A stretch of DNA of 64,000 bases from Gigantopelta aegis (Eukaryota; Mollusca; Gastropoda; Neomphalida; Peltospiridae), in the NCBI RefSeq assembly GCF_016097555.1, contig NC_054702.1, forward strand, positions 112,544,468-112,608,467. The letters are read 5' to 3'. Positions 14,211 through 25,452 of the stretch are shown piece by piece. The notes below the pieces were generated by a model. It had not been told where the DNA came from, searched no databases, and was given only the letters and a program-made list of their open reading frames with translations. Position numbers and translations under genes: made by a program. Each line of letters opens with the position of its first letter. The stretch's first letter is position 1.

Positions 14211-15224
14211 TCATTCGTGTATTTTATTTCCCGGTACCTGCAGGTCAGTGAGCCGCAGGATGGATCTGAGGCAGTCTGGTATCTGAAGACTGTTCACTTT
14301 CGTCTGAACTCCAATACCGAGAACAGCTCTGATAACAAACTTACACGCATCTTTCAAGTTTCTGGGCGAGGTCCCAGCGGCAAGTAAGATATTGTAGAGA
14401 GGAGGACTCTTTGACGCATAGGGCAACATCTGCGCACTCAGCAACATGTCACAACCACAGTGGTACAGCAACGTCACCATGTACTCGTTTAGGTAGTACA
14501 CAGCCATCACCAGCGGCGTGGCTGGCAAATCCACACCAAACTCCTGCCTCGTGTCTACGGTCCATGCATGATACACTTTCTGCAGGTTACAGTTTTCACA
14601 CACAAGGAAGTACAACGCCCATTTGTTTCCTCGCTGCACTGCACAGTGTACAGGCGTCATTCCATTCTGATCCACGGCATTTATGTTGGCTCCATGTTCC
14701 ACGAGGATGCGCAAACATGTACAGCCATCCCTGTTACCAATGATCCCCTGGTACGGCATCAAGCTGAAATGAATCGCCGTGCGGCCAACAGCATTGGCAA
14801 TGTTTGGGTTACACCCGCGGGTGAGCAACAGCTGGACGAAACGAGCGAAACCTCTCTCAGCTGCCACCATGAGTGGCGTGTTGCCCCTACTGTCCTGGAC
14901 ATCCTTCTTGATGCTCTTGCAGCTGAGAAGGAACTCGAGACAGTGTGGGTGCTGGAGGAGCACGGCTACGTGAAGCGCACTCGACCCTTCTGATGTGGTC
15001 GCGTTGATGTCCGCCCCGTTCTCCAGCAGGTATTTGATCGTGTCAATGTGTCCGTACCGACACGCTCGCATCAACGCCGTCTCGTCGAACATGTAGTCTC
15101 GCGAGTCGACGTCCTGGCCGGCCGAGAGACATTCCGAGATGACAGCCAGACAACCTTCCTGGGCAGCGACCATGAACTTCAGGTTATCACAAACATATTC
15201 ATCGTTAAAATCTTCAACATACTC
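14211..15224 (-). CDS. Ankyrin-repeat and SOCS-box (ASB-like) protein, terminal exon
   Basis: A minus-strand exon that starts after a strong acceptor (long pyrimidine run then TAG at 15225-15227) and ends at a stop. Seventeen codons (EYVEDFNDEYVCDNLKF) precede the first Met at 15173, so upstream exons probably exist. Counting from that Met (320 residues): ankyrin repeats at about 31-63, 64-97, 98-130, 131-171 and 172-204, with signatures ETALMRACRYGHIDTIKYLL, NTPLMVAAERG and MTPVHCAVQRG; a degenerate ankyrin-like stretch at 219-268; then a SOCS box at about 270-312 (PRNLKDACKFVIRAVLG ... LQIPDCLRSIL). Known ASB proteins bind Elongin B/C through the SOCS box and act as substrate receptors of Cullin-5 ubiquitin ligases; that role is inferred here. 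The substrate is unknown and the ASB subtype cannot be assigned by eye. Confidence 0.88.
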   Translation of the reverse strand, partial: EYVEDFNDEYVCDNLKFMVAAQEGCLAVISECLSAGQDVDSRDYMFDETALMRACRYGHIDTIKYLLENGADINATTSEGSSALHVAVLLQHPHCLEFLLSCKSIKKDVQDSRGNTPLMVAAERGFARFVQLLLTRGCNPNIANAVGRTAIHFSLMPYQGIIGNRDGCTCLRILVEHGANINAVDQNGMTPVHCAVQRGNKWALYFLVCENCNLQKVYHAWTVDTRQEFGVDLPATPLVMAVYYLNEYMVTLLYHCGCDMLLSAQMLPYASKSPPLYNILLAAGTSPRNLKDACKFVIRAVLGIGVQTKVNSLQIPDCLRSILRLTDLQVPGNKIHE

Positions 15225-15861
15225 CTAAAAAAAGAAAAACGAAAAGGAAAGGAAAAAAGCGCACACCACCTGGATAAACCTTTTCTTTCAATCACAACCA
15301 ACAGCGCAGGATGTCATAAATCCAGACACACCCACATACTCACTTTCGGTAAAATATCCATCAATCCTTTCCTACAAAAAACCCCAGTTGTATACCGCTT
15401 AATCATTTCATCGGTTTGGAAACGTGTTTAGTAACTTTTCGGAATAACGTTATGAGAATTGTTTTGAACACGTTATATAACTCTAGACAAAACCCCTTCC
15501 CACTCCCAATCTCTCCACCATAATGTTTTGTAACACATCCCTCCCTCTAAAGAAATATGTAATTGTTAAACACTACACGCCTCTAATATTAATGTTACAT
15601 TTAATTTCAAAAGTTACTATCTGCTATTTTTGTAGTACTGAGTTTGCACGCGGGTACTGTCAATCAGTACTCAGACTCAGTCTGTGATATCTGCACAGAG
15701 ACAAGAAAACCACAGCTGTTTACTATTTAGTCGGCTCATGCAGTAATACGGAATTAATCATTTGTTGTGGGTTTTTTTGTGTTTTTTTTATGTATTTTAA
15801 ACAAGCATTCTGAGAGTACTGCTAAAGCAATACATGTTTTCTACTGCACCCAACATATTTT

Positions 15862-15985
15862 CCTATCTCCTACGTTCAACGGACTTAACTCTGTGGAAAC
15901 TGAAATCAAACTTGATCTGTAACAGCACATAGTAAAACTATACACAAAATTTCAGCTCAATGCATGCATCTTGAGGCATGGTGAT
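15862..15985 (+). repeat. Dispersed repeat copy (gtaacagcacat type)
   Basis: tcctacgttcaacggactta and aaaatttcagctcaatgcat match the family at 13255-13672. Confidence 0.65.
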
Positions 15986-16014
15986 TCCCCCCCCAGAAAA
16001 CAAATTCAAGTTAA

Positions 16015-16200
16015 AAGTTAAAGCAATCTAACTAAAATTAGCTCCACTGGTTAATTTCTATTACCTGTGGATCTAACAGCACCCCGTTAGAGCTAATGTC
16101 CAGTTGACCTTTCATTCGACCAATCAAAACCTTACTTGCAAAATCATGCCAGTGATTTGAAAAGAATTTGAAAACATTCGGGATTATGTCGAGGGTATAC
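16015..16200 (+). repeat. Divergent copy of palindrome-bearing repeat
   Basis: aactaaaattagctccactg, then gtggatctaacagcac, corresponds to the repeat at 1475-1645. Confidence 0.5.
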
Positions 16201-16404
16201 GAAATAATTCGGGTGAATTACGAAGTATACCGGAAACTAATTTCAATATAAAATTTTATATAAAATTTGTTTCAAGATGAAAAAAAAAAACCAGTTATGG
16301 TATAGCCATAAAATCTGTTTATACTAGTATACAATCCAGAGTATTACTGCACTTTTCCCCCCGTTTTTTAATGTTGAAATAGACCAACAAGTTCGCCTAT
16401 TGCA

Positions 16405-16865
16405 TAAATAGTCTCGCCTGATATTTTTAGAATTTGTATGCTCCCGAATAACGCTATAAAAAGCGAAGTGTAATTGGTCGATATTTAAATTGTTATTACC
16501 GGCCTCGGTGGCACAGTGGTTAAGCCATCGGACTACAGGCTGGTAGGTACAGGGTTCGCAGCCCGGTACCGGCTCCAACCCAGAGCGAGTTCTTAAGGGC
16601 TCAATGGGTAGGTGTAAGGCCACTACACCCTCTTCTCTCTCACTAACCAACTAACAACTAACCCACTGTCCTGGACAGACAGCCCAGATTGCTAAGGTGT
16701 GTGCCCATGACAGTGTGCTTGAACCTTAATTGGATATAAGCACAGAAATAAGTTGAAATAAAATGAAATAAATTGTTATTTATAGTTGAAATGTCACCTA
16801 GACATGGGAGTCCACGCAATGCTGTTAGATCTACTGGTAGACCAGTAGAGCTAATTTTAATCAGA
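16405..16865 (-). repeat. Palindrome-bearing repeat, split by a SINE
   Basis: Inverted relative of 1475-1645. The left part (cgcctgatatttttagaatt) and right part (gtcacctagacatgggagtc) are contiguous in the 1.5-kb copy. A SINE at 16498-16768 separates them here. Its palindrome tctactggtagaccagtaga is intact. Confidence 0.8.
16498..16768 (+). mobile_element. Complete SINE (tail ggatataagcac) with 12-bp target duplication
   Basis: Target duplication taaattgttatt at 16486-16497 and 16769-16780. Head ccggcctcggtggcacagtg and gttaagccatcgg, B-box-like cagggttcgcagccc, tail ttggatataagcacagaaat followed by an aaatg-rich end. Confidence 0.92.
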
Positions 16866-17079
16866 TTGAAGTTAAAGTTTGTTTTGTTTAATGACAACAC
16901 TATATCACAATAACTACTGGATGTCAAAGATTTTGTTAATTCTGGCATATAGTCTTAGAAAGAAACCTTGCTACATTTTTTCATTAGTAGCAAAGTATCT
17001 TTTTGTGCACCGTCCAACAGATAGGATAGCAGTGCACATACCCCAGTCTTTTATTTTATTTGATACACCAGTCTTGGTG

Positions 17080-17183
17080 CACTTGAGGCATTGTAAAAAC
17101 ATATTCCGCAAAAACATTATATGCGGGACAGATGCAGACAAAACCTACAGTCAGTCCCCTCTGGTTGAACTAGGAGACTAATA
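17080..17183 (+). repeat. Dispersed repeat 3' end
   Basis: ttgaggcattgtaaaaacat, then cagtcccctctggttgaact and gactaataa, match the end of the 13255-13672 family. Confidence 0.6.
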
Positions 17184-17218
17184 AATCAAGAATAAAAAAA
17201 ATATATGTTAATAATGAA

Positions 17219-17625
17219 CATGATTAATATGTCTATGTTGATATATTAAGAAATAAAACCAAATCTGTCTGCCTTGCCAACTGACATTGAAGAAGAGAAC
17301 CAGTGAATTGATTAATATGTCTATGTTGATATATTAAGAAATAAAACCAAATCTGTCTGCCTTGCCAACTAACAATGAAGAAGAGAACCAGTGAATTGAT
17401 TAACATGTCTATGTTGATATATTAAGAAATAAAACCAAATCTGTCTGACTTGCCAACTAACATTGAAGAAGAGAACCAGTGAATTGATTAATATGTCTAT
17501 GTTGATATATTAAGAAATAAAACCAAATCTGTCTGCCTTGCCAACTAACATTGAAGAATTAACCAGTAAATTGATTAATATGTCTATGTTGATATATTAA
17601 GAAATAAAACCAAATCTGTCTGCAC
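17219..17625. repeat. 88-bp tandem repeat, about 4.6 copies
   Basis: Unit begins attgattaatatgtctatgt and includes aataaaaccaaatctgtctg. Starts recur every 88 bases at about 17222, 17310, 17398 and 17486. Confidence 0.95.
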
Positions 17626-17764
17626 GCAAACCTAATTGTGCGTAACCGATAAATGGGTGACGCAAACTCTCAAATCTCAGAGGCATGTGAATGCCTGTTA
17701 GGGGTTATATCTAATTATGGGAAATTTGTGCAATGGAACAGATTAACAGTTTGTTTTGGACCAA

Positions 17765-17890
17765 CATCAGCCTTGGTAGTGTTGTGGTTAAACCATCAGA
17801 TATAAGGCTGGCAGGTACTGGGTTCGCATCCAGCTTAAACCCTAAATGTTATAATAATAATAAAATTTATAATTACAACCCCTACCCTCC

Positions 17891-17923
<33 letters not shown>
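17765..17923 (+). mobile_element. SINE head fragment plus poly-C
   Basis: cagccttggtagtgttgtgg and ttaaaccatcag, B-box-like gggttcgcatcc. It breaks off before the body, and a 30-base C run follows. Confidence 0.7.
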
Positions 17924-18475
17924 CTACTGCTTTCAATTAAAATAATAATAAAAAGAAGTTGTTTTTAACAACAACAAAAATAGTTTCATGTATATGTATT
18001 ATTCAGTATAGGTATATATTAAATTGATTATTATATTATATTAATTATCCCAATCACGAAGTTTAAAATCTCAGAAAAGAAAAAAAGTACCCCACAAAAT
18101 TAAGAAATGGATTGCGAGTTACGGCCCTTTTCTTGCTCGTCGAATGCCATTACTCAGTGGTCCGAAATGGCCATCGCAATTTGTTAGTTTGTTTAATCTA
18201 AAATTTAGTATTTTATAACATATACAAAATACTACACCTCAGCATTATCAGTATTCATAGTATCCCAATACCATGTTACATCCAATAAAGAATAATGACA
18301 TTTACAAACATTTTCTACTTGTTTACATTTGTTTTCCCTTAGTTTCTAGTACAAGGGAGGTAATCACCTCATTTTTACAACAACAATACATGTTCAACGT
18401 TGTCATTTGTAACTATAATCTGATTAGTAATGTTTTTGGCTGTGCTCACTAAGTATTTGGTATTTGGTAATTAAT

Positions 18476-18540
18476 CAGCCTCGGTTGTATAGTGGTTAAG
18501 CCATCAGAGTTAAGGCTGGGACAGGTCGATAGAACGACAG
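18476..18540 (+). mobile_element. SINE head fragment
   Basis: tcagcctcggttgtatagtg and gttaagccatcag only, followed by unrelated sequence. Confidence 0.6.
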
Positions 18541-18836
18541 ATCTGGAGTGTGGTGTCCGGGGCACAATCTCTAATTGTGGGGAGTCACATCCTCGAGCAC
18601 AAGCGGTGAAGCCTATAGTCCGTCCCACGCGGAACGCCTTTTTTTCATACTATGGAATTTACTACAAGTTATTTATGTCTGAGCTGACTGATTTGTAAAT
18701 GGCACACAAAAATAGGACCTTTTTTGTCAATTACACATGTTCAAATTGATCAAACTCATACTTTTGCATAATTAATATCAAAACTCACTAGAAATAGAGG
18801 GACACTGCCCCACCTGTAAATAATACATTCCCCCTT

Positions 18837-19375
18837 TGTATGTATGTATGTATGTATGTATGTATGTATGTATTGATATATGAATATCTATATATTGTAT
18901 GTCGAGGTTGACTTACATACATAGATATTAACGCACTGGCGCAGGGGATAATTAAATCCTTTCTGGCCTCACAAATTGTGGCACCGAATCGCCCGCAAAT
19001 TGCAAGACTAACCACGATACGCTCTGAGCTATCGAAGCTTCCATAAAAAGGAAGTTCTTTAACTCAACCATATGCATGGGGTCTACAATCTACGCGATCG
19101 ATCCCGCTTACGTGCATGAAACTGTGGGCAGACCTGGCACTGGCTAGTATGTATTGATGTATGAATATCTATATATTGTATGTATGTCGAGGTTGACTGT
19201 TACATACATAGATATTAACGCACTGGCGCAGGGGATAATTAAATCCTTTCTGGCCTCACAAATTGTCCCATGCCGTTGCTGGGACTCGAACCTGTGGCAC
19301 CGAATCTCCCGCAAATTGCAAGATGTATGTATGTATGTATACATGTATGAATGTATGTATGTATGTATGTGCATA
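18837..19375. repeat. Two-copy 300-bp duplication with (TGTA)n tracts
   Basis: aatatctatatattgtatgt, aacgcactggcgcagggga and taattaaatcctttctggcc occur at about 18885-18985 and 19160-19260. The second copy contains a tRNA-like ctgggactcgaacctgtgg absent from the first. Both border TGTA microsatellites. Probably a tRNA-derived SINE in minus orientation, tandemly copied. Confidence 0.7.
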
Positions 19376-19652
19376 TATTACTACTGGCCCCTCTTGTAGC
19401 TGACATCTTTAGACACCTATAATTACGAATGTGTACTCCACTTGATGTGCTTGGACGTATTTAAGCACTTTCAAAATGTACTGAACTGTGTACACTCTGC
19501 ACGTGACTAAGAAAAAATGTATATTCAACTGAAACAGTTGCATGTGCTGGCTGCCCAACTTACACCGTGTTAAATCAAAATCAAACAACAACTTGGAACA
19601 CGCCAATAGGCCTACATAAACACGAACATTCTTGCCAATTTACTAATAAAAG

Positions 19653-19815
19653 GAAGGATGGAAATGTTTTATTTAACGACGCACTCAACACATTTTATTT
19701 ACGGTTATATAGCGTCGGACATATGGTTAAGAATGAATGAATGAATGAATGAATGAATGAATGTTTAACGACACCCCAGCACAAAAATACACATCGGCTA
19801 TTGGGTATCACAAAT
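19653..19815 (-). mobile_element. Two abutting SINE/retroposon tail fragments
   Basis: Left piece ttatttaacgacgcactcaa through catatggttaag is the tail of the 4181-type SINE. Immediately after lies (gaat)n gtttaacgacaccccagcac, the tail of the 6078-type retroposon. Confidence 0.8.
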
Positions 19816-19904
19816 GGTAAGTATATGAATATATTTATGTAAAACCACAGTGTAAGGAGCTGTGGAGAAAAAGTATAATATAATACATAAATCAAGGTAA
19901 GTAT

Positions 19905-21736
19905 ATTTTAAAACTTTGTATATAAGTCAAAGTGTTTTAAAAACTTTATAATTAATTCTGAATGGAATTTAAAAGATTCCAAAACATTTCTGTTGCCAAA
20001 TATATCATTTCTCGTCGGCTTGAGATGTTCACACTGACAATGTTCACACTGAGGAGCAGGGTCCTTCTTTAAAATAAATGAATGCGTCAAATATGTATGG
20101 CCGATGCGGACACGGCACAAGACCTCTTCATTCTTCCTGTACCGCCTGTAGGATGATTGCCACTCTCCCAGGACTATCTTGACAGAATGAAGCTTGTTCG
20201 CAACCGCGCCGTCCCAATCATCTTGCCAAGTCGAAAAGATATATTGGTTAATATGAAATTTAAAATCACTGTAGGGGACACCAACATTGACACGGGGCAA
20301 GTTCAAAGCAGACTTGGCAGCAACATCTGCCTTTTCGTTACCCTTAATGCCAACATGGCTGGGTACCCAAGACAATATAACATCTTTACTGACAATTGAT
20401 AAAAAGACACACTTTCGTATCACCATCCCAAGTAAGGGATGCTCCAATTGCATGCACTATAGAGCTTGGAGACACGAAAGTGAGTCTGTAAAAATAATAT
20501 ATTTGGATTCACATGAATCCTTAATCTGTTCCAGGGCTTTAATGATTGCCCAAATTTCAGCAGTAAATATTGATGCTGAATCGGCCAATCTCATGGAAAT
20601 TATTGCGTCTGATGGAAAAACTAGTACAAGCCACAGAATTCCCATCTGGTGATCCGTCTGTGTAAACAGGAATGTAATCATCTCTTGGATTTCCACGAAA
20701 TGTTGTTTATAAACAACTGCATCTGTGCGATCTTTCTTTAGATGCACAAGATCGAATACAATATTTGGTGGTTTGATATACACCAAGGTGGCAAAATAAA
20801 ATATGACGGCGTTTCCAAAATGTCTGTTAAATCAATGTTGGAAACTAATAAAAACTGCTTAATGCGAAGACCAAATGTTCGAATCGCATTCGGTTTCGCC
20901 TCAAATAACTTTATATATTTGTTATCAAACACTGATTTATGTGCTGGATGTTTTGGCATTGATTTAATCTTTGTAGCATACTGCAGAGAAAGCTTTGCAC
21001 GCCTAGCACCCAAACTAGGTTCGTGTGCATCGACGTACAAACTCTCCACAGGAGTTGTTTTGAAAGCTCCAAGACAAAGCCTAAGTCCCTGGTTATGTAT
21101 AGGATCTAGCATCTGCAAGTAACACTTGCGTGCCGACCCATACACAATGCATCCGTAGTCAAGTTTTGACCTGACAAGAGATCTATACAGACGGAGCATA
21201 ACCTTTCGATCAGTTCCCCATTCTTTTTAACATATTTAAGATGGGGCACAAAAGATATCCTCCTGTAAAATATAACCCCCAGAAATTTGGTCTCCTCCAC
21301 AACTGGAATCAGATTTTTGTCCAGAAACAACCGTGGATCTAAGTGGTGACCTCTTTTCTGACAGATATGCATACAAACAGTCTTTGACTTTAAGAACTTA
21401 AAGCCATTGTCAGTTGCCCATTGATGAAGTTTATTCAAACAAAGCTGCAACTTACGTTCAGTGATACTTATATTGGACGATCTGTAGCAATCTGAAAATC
21501 ATCAGCATATAACGAGCAATCAACACCAGCTTTTAAACACTGGGTGATGTTGTTAATTTTCACAGAAAACAGGATGCTACCTTGAGGCACACCCTTCTCT
21601 TGGGAGTGAGAATCAGATAACGTAGATCCCACTCGTACTTTGAAAGACCTATGTTTTAAGAAATTAGAGATTAAGTCAGGCATACGGCCTCTTAGACCCA
21701 TACCATGGAGGTCTTTCAAAATCCATACTTCCAAGT
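19905..21736 (-). pseudogene. 5'-truncated LINE: reverse transcriptase and RNase H
   Basis: Read right to left it encodes an RT segment (EKGVPQGSILF, then YADDFQIATD), the thumb region (WATDNGFKFLKSKTVCMHIC, ETKFLGVIF, SKLDYGCIVYGSA), an RNase H domain (SIFTAEIWAIIKALEQI, YIIFTDSLSCLQAL, LSWVPSHVGIKGNEKAD) and a C-terminal Cys-rich end (CEHCQCEH). The order RT-RNase H-CCHC fits I-group-like non-LTR elements with RNase H. It is spread over at least five frame segments with a deletion near the Cys-rich end, and lacks the endonuclease and 5' half, so it is inactive. Confidence 0.85.
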
Positions 21737-22225
21737 GGTATCATAAACCAGTGCACCACGACTGGTATATCAAAGGCCGTCGTATGTGTTATCCTGTCTG
21801 TGGGATGGTAAATAAAATGTGTTGAGTGCGTCGTTAAATACAATATTTCCTTCTTGTACATACAAGTGGCGACAGTGGGTTTCCTCTCTATATATGTGTG
21901 GTCCTTAACCATATGTCTGACGCCATATAACCGTAAATAAAATGTGTTGAGTGCGTCGTTAAATACAATATTTCCTTCTTGTACATACAAGTGACGACAG
22001 CGGGTTTCCTCTCTATATATGTGTGGTCCTTAACCATATGTCTGACGCCATATAACCGCAAATAAAACGTGTTGAGTGCGTCGTTAAATACAATATTTCC
22101 TTCTTGTACATACAAGTGGCGACAGCGGGTTTCCTCTCTATATATGTGTGGTCCTTAACCATATGTCTGACGCCATATAACTGTAAATAAAATGTGTGGA
22201 GTTAAATAAAACATTTCCTTCCTTC
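21737..22225 (+). mobile_element. SINE with tail amplified as 126-bp tandem repeat
   Basis: Begins in the SINE body (accagtgcaccacgactggt, ggatggtaaataaaatgtg). Then the tail gtgttgagtgcgtcgttaaa recurs at about 21818, 21944 and 22070, each followed by cgacagcgggtttcctctct and cttaaccatatgtctgacgc. Body and tail are fused in each repeat, so it is a tandem array of SINE 3' halves ending near aaacatttccttcc. Confidence 0.93.
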
Positions 22226-22239
22226 AAATCAATTCCAAC

Positions 22240-22367
22240 ACTAGTTTCAATCTGAAGTTTGGTACAACGTTGTAAGTTGAACATCGTCGATTGGCAGTAA
22301 ACACTAGTTTCAATCTGAAGTTTTCTACAATGTTGTAAGTTGAACATCGTCGATTGGCAATAAACAC
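22240..22367. repeat. 63-bp tandem duplication
   Basis: actagtttcaatctgaagtt through gtcgattggca occurs twice with four differences. Confidence 0.95.
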
Positions 22368-22850
22368 TAGGTCACTGGTGCTGTACATACATTCTGTTCA
22401 CACGGACTGTTTGTCTACGTGACAAGACACCAGTCTGTTTCTAAACTTTAGGTTCACAGAAATTCATAAAGTAGAAACCACATATCTTGTCGGCAATAAC
22501 CCAGCGTTATAAGACCATCCCCCGTCGAGTCATGCCGAGCACCCACTGAATAATGTGTTTGCGTTCCCTATGAAACATCGAGATTGACTTAAATGTTCTA
22601 ACAATATTCATGGCTTGAAATTTACAGTGGGTGAGCTGAAAGAAAGATGATCATGACGGAAGGTTTGAACACGGGAAGCCAATGTTAACCTGGTGTTAGT
22701 CAGTTGTTATAACGTGCACCATTATCCTCCCCGTGTCGACCGAACAGTCTCCTAGTAAACCAGAAGTAGTTGTAGGTTTTTACAAACTCATGGACAAACC
22801 ATACTGAAGGGGTTAAACTGATTTATACTGATCCCTCGTTTGACCACCTT

Positions 22851-23095
22851 GGGGCAGGACGTAACCCAGAGGTAAAACGCTCGCCTGATGCACGATTGGC
22901 CTTGGATTGATCTCCGTCGGTGGTCCCATTGAGCTATTTCTCGTTTTAGCCCGTGCACTACGACTAGGTATGTGCTATCCTGTTTGTGGGATGGTGAATA
23001 TAGAAAATCCCTTGCTGCTAACAGAACAAAATTGGCCGATGATTAGTAAATCAATGTGATCTGTGATCTTGTGGTGTCTTTAAACAAAATAAACT
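22851..23095 (+). mobile_element. SINE, complete ends, internally deleted
   Basis: Head ggggcaggacgtaacccaga and gatctccgtcggtgg; tail gatcttgtggtgtctttaaa and caaaataaactt. About 45 bp of the body (the cgggtttcctctct part) is missing. Confidence 0.88.
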
Positions 23096-23099
23096 TATT

Positions 23100-23940
23100 G
23101 ACCACTGTCGACAATAAAATACGCTTCGAGTTTGATTAACATGTACCAAGCCCGTATATTATACCACCAACCTATCAACGTAAAGAAACTTTATCAAAGT
23201 TGACGAATAAATATTAATTAATTAATTAGTGTTTTGAAATGTAAAGATTATACATTGAATTGCATGCTCATAAAATGTTACAATCAAATAATTTCATTAG
23301 CAACAAGTATTTTAACCAAGCGTTCGCCAAAAAACACACCGTTTACGCCGAATAACAGAACATTGCAAGCTTAATATTCACGAGTGAATTATCTTGAGTG
23401 AATTATGCAAATATTATGTATGAAATTAATTAATTTGCCGTTATTTGTTACAAATGAATGTAAATAAAAGTATACTGAAACATGGCATATGCAAATATAA
23501 TAATACACCTTCAAAGCATACGGGTTACTTTTGATAAAAAGACGCGAAAGCGGGGAGATGCAACGCCCCCTCCGTCGAAAGGAAATGAATAAAGCTACCA
23601 AACCCCTCATTTGCTGACATGATCCATCGCATAATATAGATTGTTTTGTCCAAATTTTTATTATGAAATTGTTCAACTATTGGGCCAGAATGTCCATATT
23701 ATATTTTATACTCGTTGTGGAGTGGATAGTATAGGTGACGGGAGGGGTGGTGTTTTCTCAACTTTCACGCGTTCCCAAAATCTGTTCACCTCCAAAAAAG
23801 TAACTGTTGCCTGGCATATTTAAATGTGGCTTAAACGTTGGTTAAAATAATTTTTAATTAACCCATGTCGTTCTTATACGCCCATCTATGATGCGTCGTA
23901 TTATGGTATGGCGGTGTTTGTCCGTTCATCGGTACATCCG
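23100..23940. other. No recognisable feature
   Basis: AT-rich single-copy-looking sequence. No ORF with protein-like composition and no repeat identified. Confidence 0.5.
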
Positions 23941-23944
23941 TTTG

Positions 23945-25075
23945 TTAACTTTTTCTTGTCCGGACCATATCTTGCATACAGATGCACACAGGACCATCAA
24001 ACCTCACATGTAGGAACAACTTGGGATGGCAGTGTGCCTCTTACTATTACTAGGTCACTGTGACCTACTTTTCACGGTTGACTGCACACAACAGTAAATC
24101 CTTGTCCAGACCGTATCTTGCACACAGATATACTATCAAACCTCACATGTAGGAACAACGTGGGATGGCGGTGTGTTGCGTACTATTACCAGTTCACTGT
24201 GACCTACGTTTCACGTAACAGTAAATCCTTGTCCGGACCATATCTTCCATACAGATGCATACAGGACCATCAAACCTCACATGTAGGAACAACTTGGGAT
24301 GGCGGTGTGTTGCGTACTATTACTAGGTTACTGTGACCTAATTTTCACGGTCTACTGCACGTAACAGACCATATTTTGCATACAGATACATTCAATTCAA
24401 TTCAATTTTTTTTTATTAACTTTGAGCTTTACAGCTCATCAGTATATAAACACAAAATATAAATAAAGACGACGGCTGCATATAGTGCAGAAGATGTAAA
24501 AACATATAACAGTGATTACATAATATAAACATAATGTAATACACAATTATACATAATGATTTGATATTAATCATAAGGTGTTTCTTAACCTGTTACATTC
24601 AGAGAGGTATTTACCAAGCTGGTTAAAAACTTTAATATTATTAATACTTAATAATAGTTCAACTTTACGAGTTGAAGGTTTCTTCCAATAAAAAGGTTTG
24701 ATATATTTTCTTCTATGATCATCAAATTTGGGACATTCTAGTAACATATGATATCCGTCTTCAATTTTGTTTAGATTACAATAATTACATATTCTATCTG
24801 ACCTTTCTGTATTTCTATACCTTCCGGTTTCTATCGCTAGAGAATGGGCTGACAACCTAAGCTTAGTTACATACAGGACCATCAAACCTCACATGTGGGA
24901 ACACCTTGAAATGGCGGTGTGTCACGTACTATTACTAGGTCACTACGGTCTACTGCACATAAAAGTAAATTCTTGTCCGGATCATATCTTGCATACAGGA
25001 CCATCAAACCTCACATGCAGGAACAACTTGGGATGGTGGTGTGTCACATACAATTACTGTGATACAAATAAATCA
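23945..25075. repeat. About 125-140-bp tandem repeat array, split by a LINE
   Basis: Units share ttgtccggaccatatcttgc, catcaaacctcacatgtagg, aacaacttgggatggcggtg and actattactaggtcactgtg. Three units lie left of 24391 and about two lie right of 24868, with LINE sequence between. Confidence 0.9.
24391..24868 (-). pseudogene. 5'-truncated LINE insertion (C-terminal domain and 3' UTR)
   Basis: Encodes RYRNTERSDRICNYCNLNKI, EDGYHMLLECPKFDDHRRKY and NQLGKYLSECNRLRNTL, then stop, a short UTR, A-rich tail and (ttgaa)n. The Cys-Cys-His-Cys spacing is intact. The flanking tacat on both sides is compatible with a short target duplication. Same module as 2732-3010. Confidence 0.82.
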
Positions 25076-25135
25076 AATAATGTATCTACATTCTGAACAT
25101 TCTGAATAGGAAAATCTTGTTTAGCCTTTGAAGAA

Positions 25136-25438
25136 AGAAAGAAAGAAAGACATGTTTTATTTAACGACGCACTCAACACATTTTATTTACAATTATTTGG
25201 CGTCAGACATATGGTTAAAAACAACACAGATATCGAAAGAGGAAACCCGCTGTCGCCACTTCATGGGTTACTCTTTCCGATTAGCAGCTAGGGATCTTTT
25301 ATATACACCATATCACAGACAGGGCAGTACATACCACAGCCTTTGATATACCAGTCGTGGTACACTGGCTGGAACGAGAAATAGCCCAATGGACCCACCG
25401 ACGGGGATCGATCCCACACCGACCGCGCATCGAACGAA
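25136..25438 (-). mobile_element. Complete SINE with 14-bp target duplication
   Basis: Target duplication tagcctttgaagaa at 25122-25135 and 25439-25452. (agaa)n tail, tttaacgacgcactcaacac, body gaggaaacccgctgtcgcca, head gacggggatcgatcccacac. Best reference copy of this family in the window. Confidence 0.95.
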
Positions 25439-25452
25439 TAGCCTTTGAAGAA

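Noticed and set aside
14568-14993. 141-codon plus-strand frame over the ASB exon
   Set aside because: Shadow of the minus-strand ankyrin coding sequence.
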